This document shows, piece by piece, positions 55,403-64,000 of a DNA stretch of 64,000 bases. The number at the start of each line of letters is the position of its first letter. The first letter of the stretch is position 1. The notes under the pieces were generated by a model, which was not told where the DNA came from, made no database searches, and saw nothing but the letters and a program-made list of their open reading frames with translations. The position numbers and the translations under genes were made by a program. Source of the stretch: an uncultured Thiotrichaceae bacterium (GTDB lineage Bacteria; Pseudomonadota; Gammaproteobacteria; Thiotrichales; Thiotrichaceae); the NCBI GenBank assembly GCA_937925855.1, contig CALAMO010000006.1:62001-126000 (forward strand), in the 5' to 3' direction.

Positions 55403-56104
55403 ATGACGGTAAAAACCGGCCTATTAATACTTGCCTATAGCCTGGGTCTAGCCTTATTGCTCACCCTAGGCAGCTGGCAGATTGCGCGCGGCCTGGACAA
55501 GGCAACGGTGCTAGCCGCGACTGAGACGGGCAGCCAACAGTTACAACAAATCACAGCCTTGCCAAAAAATCCTGAACGCTTTAACTATCAGAGCGCACTG
55601 TTAGAGGGCAGCTGGGATCAAAAACGTATCATACTGCTGGCTAATCGTATTTACCAAAGCCAACTCGGTTATGAAGTGATTGTGCCCTTCCGGCTGCGTG
55701 ATGATACGCTAATTTTAGTCAATCGCGGTTGGATTAAACAGGGTAAGGAAAATGAAATTCCTGCCATCCAAACGACGCAGGCAGCCACTGGCACGCTGTA
55801 CATGGCGAAGAAAGGTTTTACTCTTGGGCAGGCGATACAGACGGAAGTGATCGCGAGTCCGAGATGGCCTAAAATTAGCCTTTACATGGACAGTGAGCAG
55901 TTCGAAAAGGCGCTGAAACAGCCGGTGTCACCGCTGGTTCTAGTATTAGATGGTGACAATGCGAATAGCCTAATCCGCCTCTGGAAACCTGTTGTCATCC
56001 AGCCAGAACGTCACTATGCTTACGCGCTGCAATGGTTTGGCCTGGCGGGTGCTTTTGTAGTCTTTGGTATTATCTGGTTTCGCCGACTTAAGCGGAATCC
56101 ATGA
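55403..56104 (+). CDS. SURF1-family oxidase assembly protein
   Basis: 233 residues with two transmembrane helices, near 10-25 and 208-225, flanking a periplasmic domain. Typical SURF1 patterns are LLTLGSWQIARGLDK, LILVNRGWIKQG near 107 and HYAYALQWFGLAGAFVVFGIIWF at the C-terminus. It assists heme a insertion into subunit I. The Shine-Dalgarno is weak. Confidence 0.93.
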   Translation: MTVKTGLLILAYSLGLALLLTLGSWQIARGLDKATVLAATETGSQQLQQITALPKNPERFNYQSALLEGSWDQKRIILLANRIYQSQLGYEVIVPFRLRDDTLILVNRGWIKQGKENEIPAIQTTQAATGTLYMAKKGFTLGQAIQTEVIASPRWPKISLYMDSEQFEKALKQPVSPLVLVLDGDNANSLIRLWKPVVIQPERHYAYALQWFGLAGAFVVFGIIWFRRLKRNP

Positions 56105-56145
56105 ACCAACCCCTTAACAACGGTTAGAAAAACGGATAGAAATTT

Positions 56146-56745
56146 GTGAGTACACTTAATCCTAATAAAAGAAGATTATTAATTGTCTTCGCGTTATTCC
56201 TCATCCCATTGGCGGCTGCTGCTACTTGGTACTTGCTGTTGCCTGCAGGCTATAAACCTGGCAGCACAACCAATAACGGCAACTTGATCCAACCGATTTA
56301 TCCGGTACAAGCTTTCGAGCAGACGACTAAGGACGGCACACGCTTCGGCGGCAAAGATTTAGAGAAAAAATGGACGCTGGTTCATCTGATCGATGGCCAA
56401 TGCGCCGAGGCTTGCAGTAAGTGGCTTTATCATACGCGCCAAATTCGTATCGCGCTGGCAGAAGATATGGAGCGAGTCAATCGCTTAGCCATCGTGGATT
56501 CTGCCCAAATCGCCGCTGAAAATAGCAAAATGTGGGCTTCTCACCCAGACATGCAGGTCATCATTAGCGCCGCAGGCGGATTGGGCACGCAAATCAGCTC
56601 AACAGTCGAACAAGCTTATCCTCGCAACTCGGTCTTTCTGATTGACCCACTGGGTAACTTGATGATGCACTTCCCGCCTGATCTGGAACCCAAGAAGTTG
56701 ATGAAGGATTTGGAGAAACTACTCAGGCTTTCCCGCATTGGCTGA
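56146..56745 (+). CDS. SCO-like oxidase accessory protein
   Basis: 199 residues from GTG. One N-terminal helix (LLIVFALFLIPLAAAATWYLL) anchors a thioredoxin-fold periplasmic domain with a CxxxC pair (GQCAEACSKW near residue 86-90) where SCO proteins carry their copper-binding CxxxCP. The C-terminal part has FLIDPLGNLMMHFPPDLEP, the usual 'D..G.....P' region. It is likely a copper or thiol delivery factor for CuA. Lack of the following Pro sets it apart from canonical SCO1. Confidence 0.82.
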   Translation: MSTLNPNKRRLLIVFALFLIPLAAAATWYLLLPAGYKPGSTTNNGNLIQPIYPVQAFEQTTKDGTRFGGKDLEKKWTLVHLIDGQCAEACSKWLYHTRQIRIALAEDMERVNRLAIVDSAQIAAENSKMWASHPDMQVIISAAGGLGTQISSTVEQAYPRNSVFLIDPLGNLMMHFPPDLEPKKLMKDLEKLLRLSRIG

Positions 56746-56770
56746 ACGGCTGAACATCTCCTTCACAAAG

Positions 56771-56804
56771 CCCCCATCGTAATCCCCCAGGATTACGATG
56801 GGGG
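56771..56804. terminator. 15-bp perfect stem between convergent genes
   Basis: CCCCCATCGTAATCC pairs exactly with GGATTACGATGGGGG over 15 bases with a four-base CCCA loop. It lies between the SCO-like gene and the META gene and may terminate or stabilise transcripts from both sides; no U tract is present on either side. Confidence 0.55.
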
Positions 56805-56815
56805 AGCATGCTTAA

Positions 56816-57406
56816 TCAGCCCGTGCCAAAAAGCTTGGCAAAGATAATCGAAGGCTTGCCGTTAAAATCATAAAGCTGTAGCGTTGCCCCGACCTGCTCA
56901 ACGCTGCCAGCACGACGTAACACCCGCAAGTAATTACCCTCCCAGTTGCCGACGTTGATAGTAGGCGCGCCGGGTGCGGGCCTTAACACTTCGCAGCCAC
57001 GGCGGGTTTGTTGAATATTAACCACTTTAAAACCACGATTACCGACCTGCTTAAAACTGGCGTTATAGGTATTACAGCCTCCTAAACCCGCCATCGCCGT
57101 CTCTCCTACTTTCATAGAAATTTCCAGCGCGCTAGGGCAGCGATTACCGTAAATGGAGTACAAACGCCAGCGACTACCCAGCAGCGATGGCCCACCGCTA
57201 TTTAAAGGGCAGGGGCCAGAATGGGGCACAGGCAGCGGCGTGATTGTATCCGGGTCATCGCCAGGCACCGGCGGTAGCGGTGCCAACTCGGTATCAACGT
57301 CAGTCTCAGCCATCAAGCGAGTGCCCCACAGCGCCAGGGGCAGTAACAGTAACCCCCGCCGCGACAAAGACACGTTATTAGCGCGCGCTTCTTCAGATGT
57401 TTTCAT
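56816..57406 (-). CDS. META-domain (HslJ-like) exported protein
   Basis: 196 residues. A signal sequence with Arg-Arg near 16-17 and core GLLLLPLALWGTRLMA is followed by a Pro-rich linker (ELAPLPPVPGDDPDTITPLP) and a META domain (residues 75-195) with GSRWRLYSIYGNRCPSALEI and GLGGCNTYNASFKQV. Four Cys could form disulfides. SLSRRGLLLLPL is a weak twin-arginine candidate. META proteins are linked to heat or antibiotic tolerance in Escherichia coli, but the role here is unknown. Confidence 0.85.
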   Translation of the reverse strand: MKTSEEARANNVSLSRRGLLLLPLALWGTRLMAETDVDTELAPLPPVPGDDPDTITPLPVPHSGPCPLNSGGPSLLGSRWRLYSIYGNRCPSALEISMKVGETAMAGLGGCNTYNASFKQVGNRGFKVVNIQQTRRGCEVLRPAPGAPTINVGNWEGNYLRVLRRAGSVEQVGATLQLYDFNGKPSIIFAKLFGTG

Positions 57407-57547
57407 AGTTCCCTCTCCTTAACTAGGAATAATTTGAGTTCTGTAAAATTGTAGGGTTTTAACAACATCATGATTATAGAATACGCACCTGAAACTTGCT
57501 GTGCAGAATACACAGGAGTCTTTCGAAAACGCCAATGGTAAAAGCAC

Positions 57548-58129
57548 TTAAGCTGGTGCAGGCAGGTTGTTCTGAAACACCGCCATCAAGCGCTCCCAGG
57601 CAAAAAATGGCCCTGGGTCTGTCTTGCGACCAGGTGCAATATTTGAGTGGCCTGTGATCAAATCTGGTGTTAACTTGGGATAGTGCAGGCACAGCACCTT
57701 AATCAGATCAATGAGTCTCAGGTACTGTTGTTCCGTAAACGCCACATAGTCACTCCCCTCCAGCTCAATCCCAATCGAAAAATCATTGCAACGTTTCCGC
57801 CTTTGGAACTGTGAAACCCCTGCATGAAAGGCCCGCTGCTGAAACGGCACATATTGCACAATTTCACCACAGCGACGAATTAGGATATGGCTTGCAACCC
57901 GCAGATGATTTATTTCAGCAAAAAATTCATCTTCCTGCGGATCAAGGCAATTAGTGAATAGCTGATCAATAGCTTCGCCCCCAAATTCTCCTGGCGGCAA
58001 ACTGATGTTATGGATAACAATCAAAGAGGGTTCGCAGCTTGCTGGCCGGTCATCACAGTTGGGGGATGGACACCGCCGTACGCCCGCCAGCCAGCCATTT
58101 TCTATACCCGATAATACAATATTCTTCAT
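57548..58129 (-). CDS. ampD: 1,6-anhydro-N-acetylmuramyl-L-alanine amidase
   Basis: A cytoplasmic zinc amidase for cell-wall recycling; it controls inducible AmpC in some species. 193 residues. Zinc ligands and catalytic residues are in LIVIHNISLPPGEFGG (His near 40), AFHAGVSQF and SIGIELEGSD, and GHSNIAPGRKTDPGPFFAW (His and Asp near 160-170). No signal peptide, as expected for AmpD. Confidence 0.95.
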   Translation of the reverse strand: MKNIVLSGIENGWLAGVRRCPSPNCDDRPASCEPSLIVIHNISLPPGEFGGEAIDQLFTNCLDPQEDEFFAEINHLRVASHILIRRCGEIVQYVPFQQRAFHAGVSQFQRRKRCNDFSIGIELEGSDYVAFTEQQYLRLIDLIKVLCLHYPKLTPDLITGHSNIAPGRKTDPGPFFAWERLMAVFQNNLPAPA

Positions 58130-58202
58130 TACGTCTACGCTTGATATACTGCTGAGTTAAGTTACATTGCGCACTTAATGGGATAACCTTATGATCAAAA
58201 TA

Positions 58203-58245
58203 TCATTAATTTATTTTATGCCTAATAAATAATATCAATTAATGA
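58203..58245. repeat. AT-rich nested inverted repeat
   Basis: TCATTAATT (58203-58211) and AATTAATGA (58237-58245) are exact inverted arms; ATTTATT and AATAAAT lie inside. The stretch 58150-58375 is markedly AT-rich. It may hold promoters for the PepSY-like gene. Confidence 0.4.
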
Positions 58246-58375
58246 GCATATGGACTTTCTCTCTAATATTAATTCTTTATTAAGAAACTTAAATCTATAA
58301 TCTATTTTATCAAACAACGACCACAAACTTATTGATAGTTGTAAAAACACAATTTCAACAGGGGAAAATTCAACC

Positions 58376-58672
58376 ATGCAGGTTAATCATATTAACCGTT
58401 TGAGCAAGTATTTGCTCGCAACATTACTGCTATTTGGGGCTGGCATACAGACTTCACAAGCCAACCGGTTCACGCCTTATAAAGTCGACATGGTTAGAAC
58501 AGATCCACAAAAACCCATCAGGAAATCTACCATCCTATCAAATATCAGAAAAAAATTTCCAGGTAGAATTCTGTGGATAAGAGAAGACGGCTCACGCGGT
58601 CCTGACTGCCACGTTGTTAAGTCCATGGGGTACGATGGTGAGCTTAGAATAATAGAAGTCGCCTGCGAATGA
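58376..58672 (+). CDS. Small secreted PepSY-like protein
   Basis: 98 residues. A signal peptide of about 29 residues (LATLLLFGAGIQTSQA) precedes a mature domain with the PepSY-like run LSNIRKKFPGRILWIREDG and a C-terminal CHVV...EVAC pair that could form a disulfide. It has AGGGGAAAA upstream of the ATG. It lies ahead of the response-regulator gene; small PepSY proteins beside PhoP/Q-like pairs often modulate the sensor or are regulated by it (family context, not shown here). Confidence 0.7.
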   Translation: MQVNHINRLSKYLLATLLLFGAGIQTSQANRFTPYKVDMVRTDPQKPIRKSTILSNIRKKFPGRILWIREDGSRGPDCHVVKSMGYDGELRIIEVACE

Positions 58673-58776
58673 TTCAAATTTCCACTTTATCTGAACCACC
58701 TATTAATACCTTTGATAAATTTGAGTTTGTGTGTGCACAAACACTACATTGATAGTTTTTTATTCTTTTTCTTAGG

Positions 58777-58790
58777 TGTATGATCATACA
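58777..58790. promoter_or_regulatory. 14-base palindrome upstream of response regulator
   Basis: TGTATGATCATACA is a perfect palindrome about 90 bases before the regulator ATG and downstream of a GTTTGTG/CACAAAC stem (58725-58742). Candidate site for autoregulation or another repressor. Confidence 0.4.
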
Positions 58791-58879
58791 TAGATAGGTA
58801 GTTGCAATGAGGTGGCTTGTCCCACGAAAGCTTACTGCAATCACAAATTTGATAAACACTACTCAAAGTAAAATAAAAT

Positions 58880-59575
58880 ATGCGCGTACTTATCGTTGAA
58901 GACAAAGCACCCATTCGGGAACAGCTGGCTAGTGATCTGAAGAAAAGCGGATTCACGGTCGATGTGGCCGGAGATGGGGCACAGGGGCTGTACATTGCCA
59001 CTGAATATCCTATCGACATCGCAGTCATCGATCTTGGCCTGCCCCATGTCACTGGATTGGAAATCATTCGCAATGTCAGAGCAAAAGGGCTGGAATACCC
59101 TATTGTTACCTTAACTGTACGAGACCGCTGGGAAACCAAGGTCGAAGTACTTGAAGCTGGCGCCGATGATTATCTGGTAAAACCCGTACATGCGGAAGAA
59201 CTGGCAGCACGTCTGCGGGCACTGTTACGCCGCACTCAAGGCTGGACTCAGGCAGAACTCAATTGCCCGCCCATTCGCCTAAATTTATCAGAGCAACGGG
59301 TCTATGTGAATGAGGAAGAAATCACTCTCACCGCTTACGAATATCGTGTCTTAGAACACCTGATGCTGCATGCCGGACAGGTTATTTCTAAAACGCATCT
59401 AACCGATAGCTTATATGAGGAAGATGCAGATCGTGACAGTAATGTTATCGAGGTTTTTATTAGACGACTCCGTCAGAAACTGGATAAAGAAGAAACCCTG
59501 AAACCCATTGAAACCCTGCGTGGTCGGGGCTACCGCTTTACCCTCACCTGCCATAGAACTAACAATCAGGAATGA
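58880..59575 (+). CDS. OmpR/PhoP-family response regulator
   Basis: 231 residues: a receiver domain (1-118) with phosphoacceptor Asp51 in AVIDLGLPH and conserved Lys near 101 in DYLVKP, and a C-terminal winged helix (130-225; EEITLTAYEYRVLEHLMLHAG). Resembles PhoP. It has no clear Shine-Dalgarno (AAGTAAAATAAAAT before ATG). Its stop overlaps the kinase start (ATGA), so the pair is coupled. Confidence 0.93.
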   Translation: MRVLIVEDKAPIREQLASDLKKSGFTVDVAGDGAQGLYIATEYPIDIAVIDLGLPHVTGLEIIRNVRAKGLEYPIVTLTVRDRWETKVEVLEAGADDYLVKPVHAEELAARLRALLRRTQGWTQAELNCPPIRLNLSEQRVYVNEEEITLTAYEYRVLEHLMLHAGQVISKTHLTDSLYEEDADRDSNVIEVFIRRLRQKLDKEETLKPIETLRGRGYRFTLTCHRTNNQE

Positions 59576-61023
59576 TGGGGTCACTTCGTAGCCGTCAGCT
59601 GGTCAGCGGCTTTACGATCATTGTTGTTGGCATCCTAGTGCTGGGTGCCTTACTCAGCCTCAGCATCTATCAGCGTAAAACTGACGCGATTAGCGAAGAA
59701 TTGGAACGTACCGCACTGGATTTACTCGGCTACATTGAGTATGACAAAGGCACGTTTTTAATTACAGAGCCCAATAAAATCGCAGCAGAAGCCTTCATCA
59801 ATGAGCGCAAGCTGCGCCAGAACGGCAAGGAGCGCTTCGCTTATATCTGGGATATGAATCAACGGCGAGTTATATGGGATTCAATTGATAACGATTACGT
59901 CAATCAAAATGAAGTTGAGAACAACTTCGTTATGTTTAATTTTCAAGCCATCCTACGCGAATCTGATACCCTAGGCCAAGGATTTAGCCCAGCAGAAGCC
60001 AAACGCAGGCCCTCAGTACCGCTGGAAGCCGGAGAAAAACCGGTACAGTACATGGTAGCCGCCCAAAAATTTGCCCTTAAAGTTGGCGAAGAAAAAAGAA
60101 ATTATCTGTTTATCGTTGCCGCCTCGATGGCAGCGGTCGAGGAAGAAATTGATAATCTCATTATAGTTTTTGCCATTCTTTTCTTTGCTTCCGTTATCTT
60201 GATTCTTATCGCGCAGCTGGCTTCTAGCTTCTGGGTAGTAGCACCGATCCGCGAGTTTGAGGAAGAAGTGCGCGACATAGAGAACGGCGATAAAGAATCT
60301 ATAGAAAACGAATATCCCGATGAACTCTCACCTATAAAAAATACAATTAATGCGCTCATCGGACACGAAAAAGGTCAGAAACAGCGTTATAAAGACTCGC
60401 TGGACGACCTCGCCCACAGCCTCAAAACACCGCTTGCTGCGATTCAGTCACATCTGGAAGGCAATAGCTTCAGCGATATACCCAATAATCATCCGGGCTT
60501 AGTGGGTATCGCCAGCGAAATGGAACACATGCAGGAAATTATTTCCCGGCAGCTGCGCAAAGCGATGGTGACGACAGACAACGCCATTATTATGTCGCAG
60601 CCCATACGCCCGATCCTCACTCGATTGGCAGCAACCATGAGGAAAGTACATCGCGGCAAGGACTTTGAAGTGCGCATTAATGTCGATGACTTCTCAAAAT
60701 GCCGTCTTGATACCGAAGATTTAATGGAGCTGTTTGGTAACCTGCTCAACAACGCCTGTCGTTTTTGCGACAAACTGGTTGAAGTTTCAGCCTACCGTGA
60801 TGATGATATGCTAGTCATTGATATTGATGATGATGGCATGGGTTTCCCAAGTGAAAACCCTTCCAAGCTGCTCAAACGCGGCATTCGCGAAGACAGCAAA
60901 ACCGAAGGTCAGGGTATCGGCCTTGCCGTCAGTACTGAAATTGTCTCCGCTGTCAATGGGAAAATTGAGCTGCTGGTATCGCCCTATGTGGGTGCTAGAG
61001 TGCGCCTGCATTTACCCGTTTAA
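59572..61023 (+). CDS. Sensor histidine kinase, PhoQ-like
   Basis: 483 residues. Transmembrane helices near 13-33 and 190-212 flank a periplasmic sensor domain of about 155 residues. A HAMP-like segment follows, then the phospho-acceptor His near 281 in DDLAHSLKTPLA, the N-box LLNNACRFC, G1 IDIDDDGMGFP and G2 GQGIGLAVS. PhoQ-type kinases often use the atypical H-SLKTP box. It partners the preceding regulator. It is convergent with pbpC with only 6 bases between stops. Confidence 0.92.
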   Translation: MMGSLRSRQLVSGFTIIVVGILVLGALLSLSIYQRKTDAISEELERTALDLLGYIEYDKGTFLITEPNKIAAEAFINERKLRQNGKERFAYIWDMNQRRVIWDSIDNDYVNQNEVENNFVMFNFQAILRESDTLGQGFSPAEAKRRPSVPLEAGEKPVQYMVAAQKFALKVGEEKRNYLFIVAASMAAVEEEIDNLIIVFAILFFASVILILIAQLASSFWVVAPIREFEEEVRDIENGDKESIENEYPDELSPIKNTINALIGHEKGQKQRYKDSLDDLAHSLKTPLAAIQSHLEGNSFSDIPNNHPGLVGIASEMEHMQEIISRQLRKAMVTTDNAIIMSQPIRPILTRLAATMRKVHRGKDFEVRINVDDFSKCRLDTEDLMELFGNLLNNACRFCDKLVEVSAYRDDDMLVIDIDDDGMGFPSENPSKLLKRGIREDSKTEGQGIGLAVSTEIVSAVNGKIELLVSPYVGARVRLHLPV

Positions 61024-61029
61024 GCGATA

Positions 61030-63417
61030 CTACTTAATCACACGGACATTGACCTTCGCGACGTTCGCCGCCGCATCCAACACGGTCAATTCATAGTGTC
61101 CGACCCGCTTAAATGCATAAGCCAGCCCTGTCCGATTGGCATCCCGCCCCACGGGTTCACCGTTTACTAACCACAGATAAGCGCCTTCTCCGCCGCTGGC
61201 TTGCAGCGATACCTTAAGCTCAGGGTGGGCCATCGAAGGGGACATCTTATGGGACATTGAATGAGCCGCTACCATAGCCAATGATGCCGCTGCTGGTGTT
61301 GCTGACAGCGGAAGCCTGAGCACACTACCCTGGGAAAAACTGCTGACGTGCAGCGCATGATGCTCGCCCGCACGCACACCCCGTGGACACGAGGCATCAT
61401 ATGCCGGTAGCTGCATGGCCTGTAATATTTCCACCGAAAGCCAGGGACGCAGCGCCGCAGGCCAAACAACGGAGCGCTGCGGCACGCGCTCAGCCACCCC
61501 ACAGCGCGAGACTACCCGCAAACCTGTGCGCGGATTCACCCAAAAGTGTTTCACCCCAGCAGAGCCAGTCGGATATTGCAGACTGTTTAGGGTCGGCGGT
61601 ATTTGCCCAGCAATAACCCAGGCAAGATGCTGTTGTTGGCATTCCTGTGTCGATGTTTCTTCCTGCGCTAAGCCCAATGGCCAGCAGATGGCTTGCTGGT
61701 TCACATTGTCAGGTCGAGGTAGCGCCTGACGCGCCGCTGGCAAAGCTTGAAAAACATTAAATAATAGCGGCCCAGCAGCACGCGCACCAAAATGGCCGGG
61801 CAGCGGGGTGCCATCGGGACGCCCCGTCCACACCCCCACAGTATAACGTGAATTAACCCCTAGCGCCCAAGCATCACGAAACCCGTAGCTGGTGCCCGTT
61901 TTCCAGCTCACACCCAACTGGCGCGTAGAAAAGCCAGGGGGCGCTTCTACATCACGCAGCAACTGCGCAATAACCCAGCTGGCTTCGGCAGATAATAGAC
62001 GGCGCTCAACAACAGGCTCAGCTGTGGTATAGCGCGGCCGAATAGACAACCCACCACGCGCCAACGCACTAAAACCACGCACCAGGCCTTCTAAATTTGT
62101 ACCCGCTCCTCCCAGAATCAGACTAAGATTGGCCTGTCCATGCTGTGGATAGCGCAGCTCAATCCCACCATGTTGGAGACGATTGTCAAACACAGCAGGC
62201 GTTATCCGCTGCAATAAATCAACCGCAGGCACGTTAAGCGATAGCTGTAGTGCCTCGGCGGCGGTCACAGGCCCCTGATAATCACGCAAGAAATTTTTAG
62301 GCGCATATCCCCCTAGCTGCAGCGGCACATCACTCAATAAACTAGCAGAATGGATGATCCCCGCTTCTAACGCCATACCATAAAGTAACGGCTTTAAGGC
62401 AGAACCCGGCGAGCGCAAGCCCTGCACCATATCAACATGACCAGAACGCGCGTCGGCATAAAAATCCGCCGACCCCACATAGGCTTTGACCTCACCTGTC
62501 GCATTTTCCATCACCACAATCGCTGTCGAAGCATAATCCGGCAGCAGCCCAAGACGCGAACGCACACTATTTTCTACGACCCACTGCAAATCTGCGTCGA
62601 TCGTGGTGCGAATACGCGGCTGACCTGCATAGGTTGTTGCCTCCTTCATCCGCCGCGCAAACAAAGGGGCCGCCATCGGTTGCTGGAATCTGGCTTTAAA
62701 CACCTGCTCTAGCCGAGCCTCCTCTACCCGCTGCGGCGTCCACACCCCAAGCCGGGCCATGCGCTGCAATACTTTATCCCGGTATGCTTTAGCCTGCTTC
62801 GGATGGCGATCAGGACGCAGACGTGACGGTGCCTGCGGCAACACCGCCAAGAGTGCCGCCTCCGCATGGCTTAATGCAGCGACCGGTTTGTGTAGATAGG
62901 CGTAGCTGGCGGTTTGCACGCCTTCGATTGGCCCGCCAAAAGGCGCTAAATTGAGATAGAACGTTAAAATTTCTGCTTTGCTGTAATACCATTCCAGCTG
63001 TAGCGCACGCCACATCTGTTGCAGCTTGCCTGCTAGGGAGCGTGAGTGCGGGTCAATAATGCGCGCGACCTGCATGGTGAGGGTCGAACCACCCGAAATA
63101 ATGCGCCCATGCTGTAGCCACTGGCCAGCAGCACGGATTAACGCCAGTGGATTAATACCGGGGTGGTAGTAAAACCAACGATCTTCATAGCTAAGTAGCG
63201 CCTCCAGATACAGAGGCGACACCTCATCCAGGTGAACCGGATAGCGCCAAACACCAGCCTTATCCGCAAACGCACGTAGCGGCGTATTATCCTCTGCCAG
63301 CACAATCACACTTTGCATACGCCGGGGATCAGGCAGCGGAACGGCATAATCGACGGCCAAAAAAGCCAGCACCAATAAACCGACAAACAGGAACGGTTTT
63401 AGCAAAAGCCGCCGCAC
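61030..63417 (-). CDS. pbpC: Penicillin-binding protein 1C
   Basis: A bifunctional peptidoglycan synthase of 795 residues. An N-terminal anchor (LLLKPFLFVGLLVLAFLAV) is followed by a GT51 glycosyltransferase domain with catalytic Glu in LLSYEDRWFYYHPGI near 93, a transpeptidase with SALKPL near 330 (SxxK), SLNVP near 395 and KTGTSYG near 505, and a C-terminal BiPBP_C-like domain. It is adjacent to the alpha-2-macroglobulin gene, the typical yfhM-pbpC pair. Confidence 0.95.
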   Translation of the reverse strand: MRRLLLKPFLFVGLLVLAFLAVDYAVPLPDPRRMQSVIVLAEDNTPLRAFADKAGVWRYPVHLDEVSPLYLEALLSYEDRWFYYHPGINPLALIRAAGQWLQHGRIISGGSTLTMQVARIIDPHSRSLAGKLQQMWRALQLEWYYSKAEILTFYLNLAPFGGPIEGVQTASYAYLHKPVAALSHAEAALLAVLPQAPSRLRPDRHPKQAKAYRDKVLQRMARLGVWTPQRVEEARLEQVFKARFQQPMAAPLFARRMKEATTYAGQPRIRTTIDADLQWVVENSVRSRLGLLPDYASTAIVVMENATGEVKAYVGSADFYADARSGHVDMVQGLRSPGSALKPLLYGMALEAGIIHSASLLSDVPLQLGGYAPKNFLRDYQGPVTAAEALQLSLNVPAVDLLQRITPAVFDNRLQHGGIELRYPQHGQANLSLILGGAGTNLEGLVRGFSALARGGLSIRPRYTTAEPVVERRLLSAEASWVIAQLLRDVEAPPGFSTRQLGVSWKTGTSYGFRDAWALGVNSRYTVGVWTGRPDGTPLPGHFGARAAGPLLFNVFQALPAARQALPRPDNVNQQAICWPLGLAQEETSTQECQQQHLAWVIAGQIPPTLNSLQYPTGSAGVKHFWVNPRTGLRVVSRCGVAERVPQRSVVWPAALRPWLSVEILQAMQLPAYDASCPRGVRAGEHHALHVSSFSQGSVLRLPLSATPAAASLAMVAAHSMSHKMSPSMAHPELKVSLQASGGEGAYLWLVNGEPVGRDANRTGLAYAFKRVGHYELTVLDAAANVAKVNVRVIK

Positions 63418-63446
63418 TAACTGTCCTACTCTAAGCCATTCTGGGT

Positions 63447-64000
63447 TTATTTCTCCGCCTCCCGTGGTTTAAGCACCAGCGTCCCAACGGCCTCACCCAC
63501 GCCATACCAGTCGGGGCGATACATATCCTCAACGTAGGGCGGTGGCAGCGTCGATTCACCCGTAGCCAACACACGCACCAGGTAAAACAGCTGATGCTTG
63601 GCGCCCGCATTTAGTGTCAACGCAGCGACATAGCGGTCGTCGCGAAACGCTTCTGTATTTTTATCCACAGCGGCAGCCATATCCGATACGCTGCGGGTCA
63701 TGCCCTCTGGCACTAGGGTCTGCAACACCTTATTTTCAAATAAATTAGTGTTTTCAATTTCAAAACCGGAGGGCAATAAGTCGACCACTAACGCATCGTT
63801 CACCCTCACCTTGCTGCTGACTTCCAGCCGGGTTAATAACAGGTCGCCCACTGCGATTGCCTCAGGCCCCACCTGCTTGCCCTCCAAGGTATACCAAAAC
63901 CGCTGAATCGACATTGGCTTGGCCTTGACAGCGGGGGCCTGCTGGGGATAACCCTGTAGCGCTAGACTGATATACAGCGGCGCATCATGTTGTGAACTAA
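63447..64000 (-). CDS. yfhM: Alpha-2-macroglobulin-like protein YfhM, C-terminal part
   Basis: The frame is open to the window end, giving about 184 C-terminal residues of a much longer protein. The visible part has the C-terminal receptor-like domain with YISLALQGYPQQ and DVYRPDWYGVGEAV-like EDMYRPDWYGVGEAVGTLVL. Bacterial A2M proteins are periplasmic lipoproteins that trap proteases and are encoded beside pbpC, as here. The thioester region lies outside the window. Confidence 0.88.
   Translation of the reverse strand, partial: SSQHDAPLYISLALQGYPQQAPAVKAKPMSIQRFWYTLEGKQVGPEAIAVGDLLLTRLEVSSKVRVNDALVVDLLPSGFEIENTNLFENKVLQTLVPEGMTRSVSDMAAAVDKNTEAFRDDRYVAALTLNAGAKHQLFYLVRVLATGESTLPPPYVEDMYRPDWYGVGEAVGTLVLKPREAEK

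Noticed and set aside
57474..57692. Minus-strand 72-codon frame overlapping the end of ampD
   Set aside because: Out of frame with ampD, no homology, no ribosome-binding site.

Overview
The window is 64 kb of a Gram-negative bacterial chromosome, most likely a gammaproteobacterium. Evidence for this is the gene order pyrH-frr-uppS-cdsA-dxr-rseP-bamA-skp-lpxD-fabZ-lpxA-lpxB-rnhB, the rpsO-pnp pair, lipid A genes, a PhoP/PhoQ-type two-component pair, PbpC next to a bacterial alpha-2-macroglobulin, and a heme-A cytochrome oxidase cluster. It is an obligate or facultative aerobe. The genus cannot be fixed from sequence alone. I see no tRNA, rRNA, CRISPR array, prophage or intact insertion sequence.

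Layout. (1) 1-9.5 kb is a sugar-catabolic island: a cytoplasmic GH63-like glycoside hydrolase (cut by the window start), a binding-protein ABC importer, a LacI-family regulator, a short-chain dehydrogenase, galT and galK. A well-formed promoter with a LacI-type palindrome at its start site drives the importer/hydrolase operon. I infer uptake and intracellular hydrolysis of a small galactoside, possibly an algal heteroside such as floridoside, with galactose entering the Leloir route. (2) 9.5-17.6 kb holds a YghU-type glutathione transferase, cysE, a three-domain LplT-PlsC-acyl-ACP-synthetase fusion (Aas), sppA, a HAD phosphatase and rluC. (3) 17.6-22 kb has an 850-base gene-free, structured stretch followed by a large RNase E whose C-terminal half is low-complexity and partly repetitive. 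(4) 22-37.6 kb has an unknown lipoprotein, an scpB without scpA, then the long minus-strand envelope operon (pyrH to rnhB) and an orphan anti-sigma-like gene. (5) 37.7-44 kb carries pnp, rpsO, a lone DUF433 gene, and hisG-aroG-hisD with a small inverted-repeat element inserted before hisD.

(6) 44-46.3 kb encodes a secreted NlpC/P60 protein, a BON-LysM protein (Kbp-like) and a DUF937/YidB-like protein with an EF-hand-like loop. (7) 46.5-56.7 kb is a complete aa3/caa3-type cytochrome c oxidase module: ctaA, a TlpA-like thioredoxin, DUF2244, ctaB, coxB with a fused cytochrome c domain, coxA, ctaG, coxC, SURF1 and a SCO-like protein, interleaved with four very small membrane or coiled-coil proteins. 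(8) 56.8-64 kb has a META-domain protein, ampD, a PepSY-like secreted protein, an OmpR/PhoP regulator with its kinase, pbpC, and the 3' end of a yfhM-like gene running off the window.

Nothing here is convincingly a wholly new defence or mobile system. The items most worth following are the LacI-controlled galactoside island with its duplicated leader peptide, the perfect palindromes ahead of the lipoprotein and response-regulator genes, the RNase E upstream region and tail, the small proteins of the oxidase cluster, and the miniature inverted-repeat element in the his/aro region.
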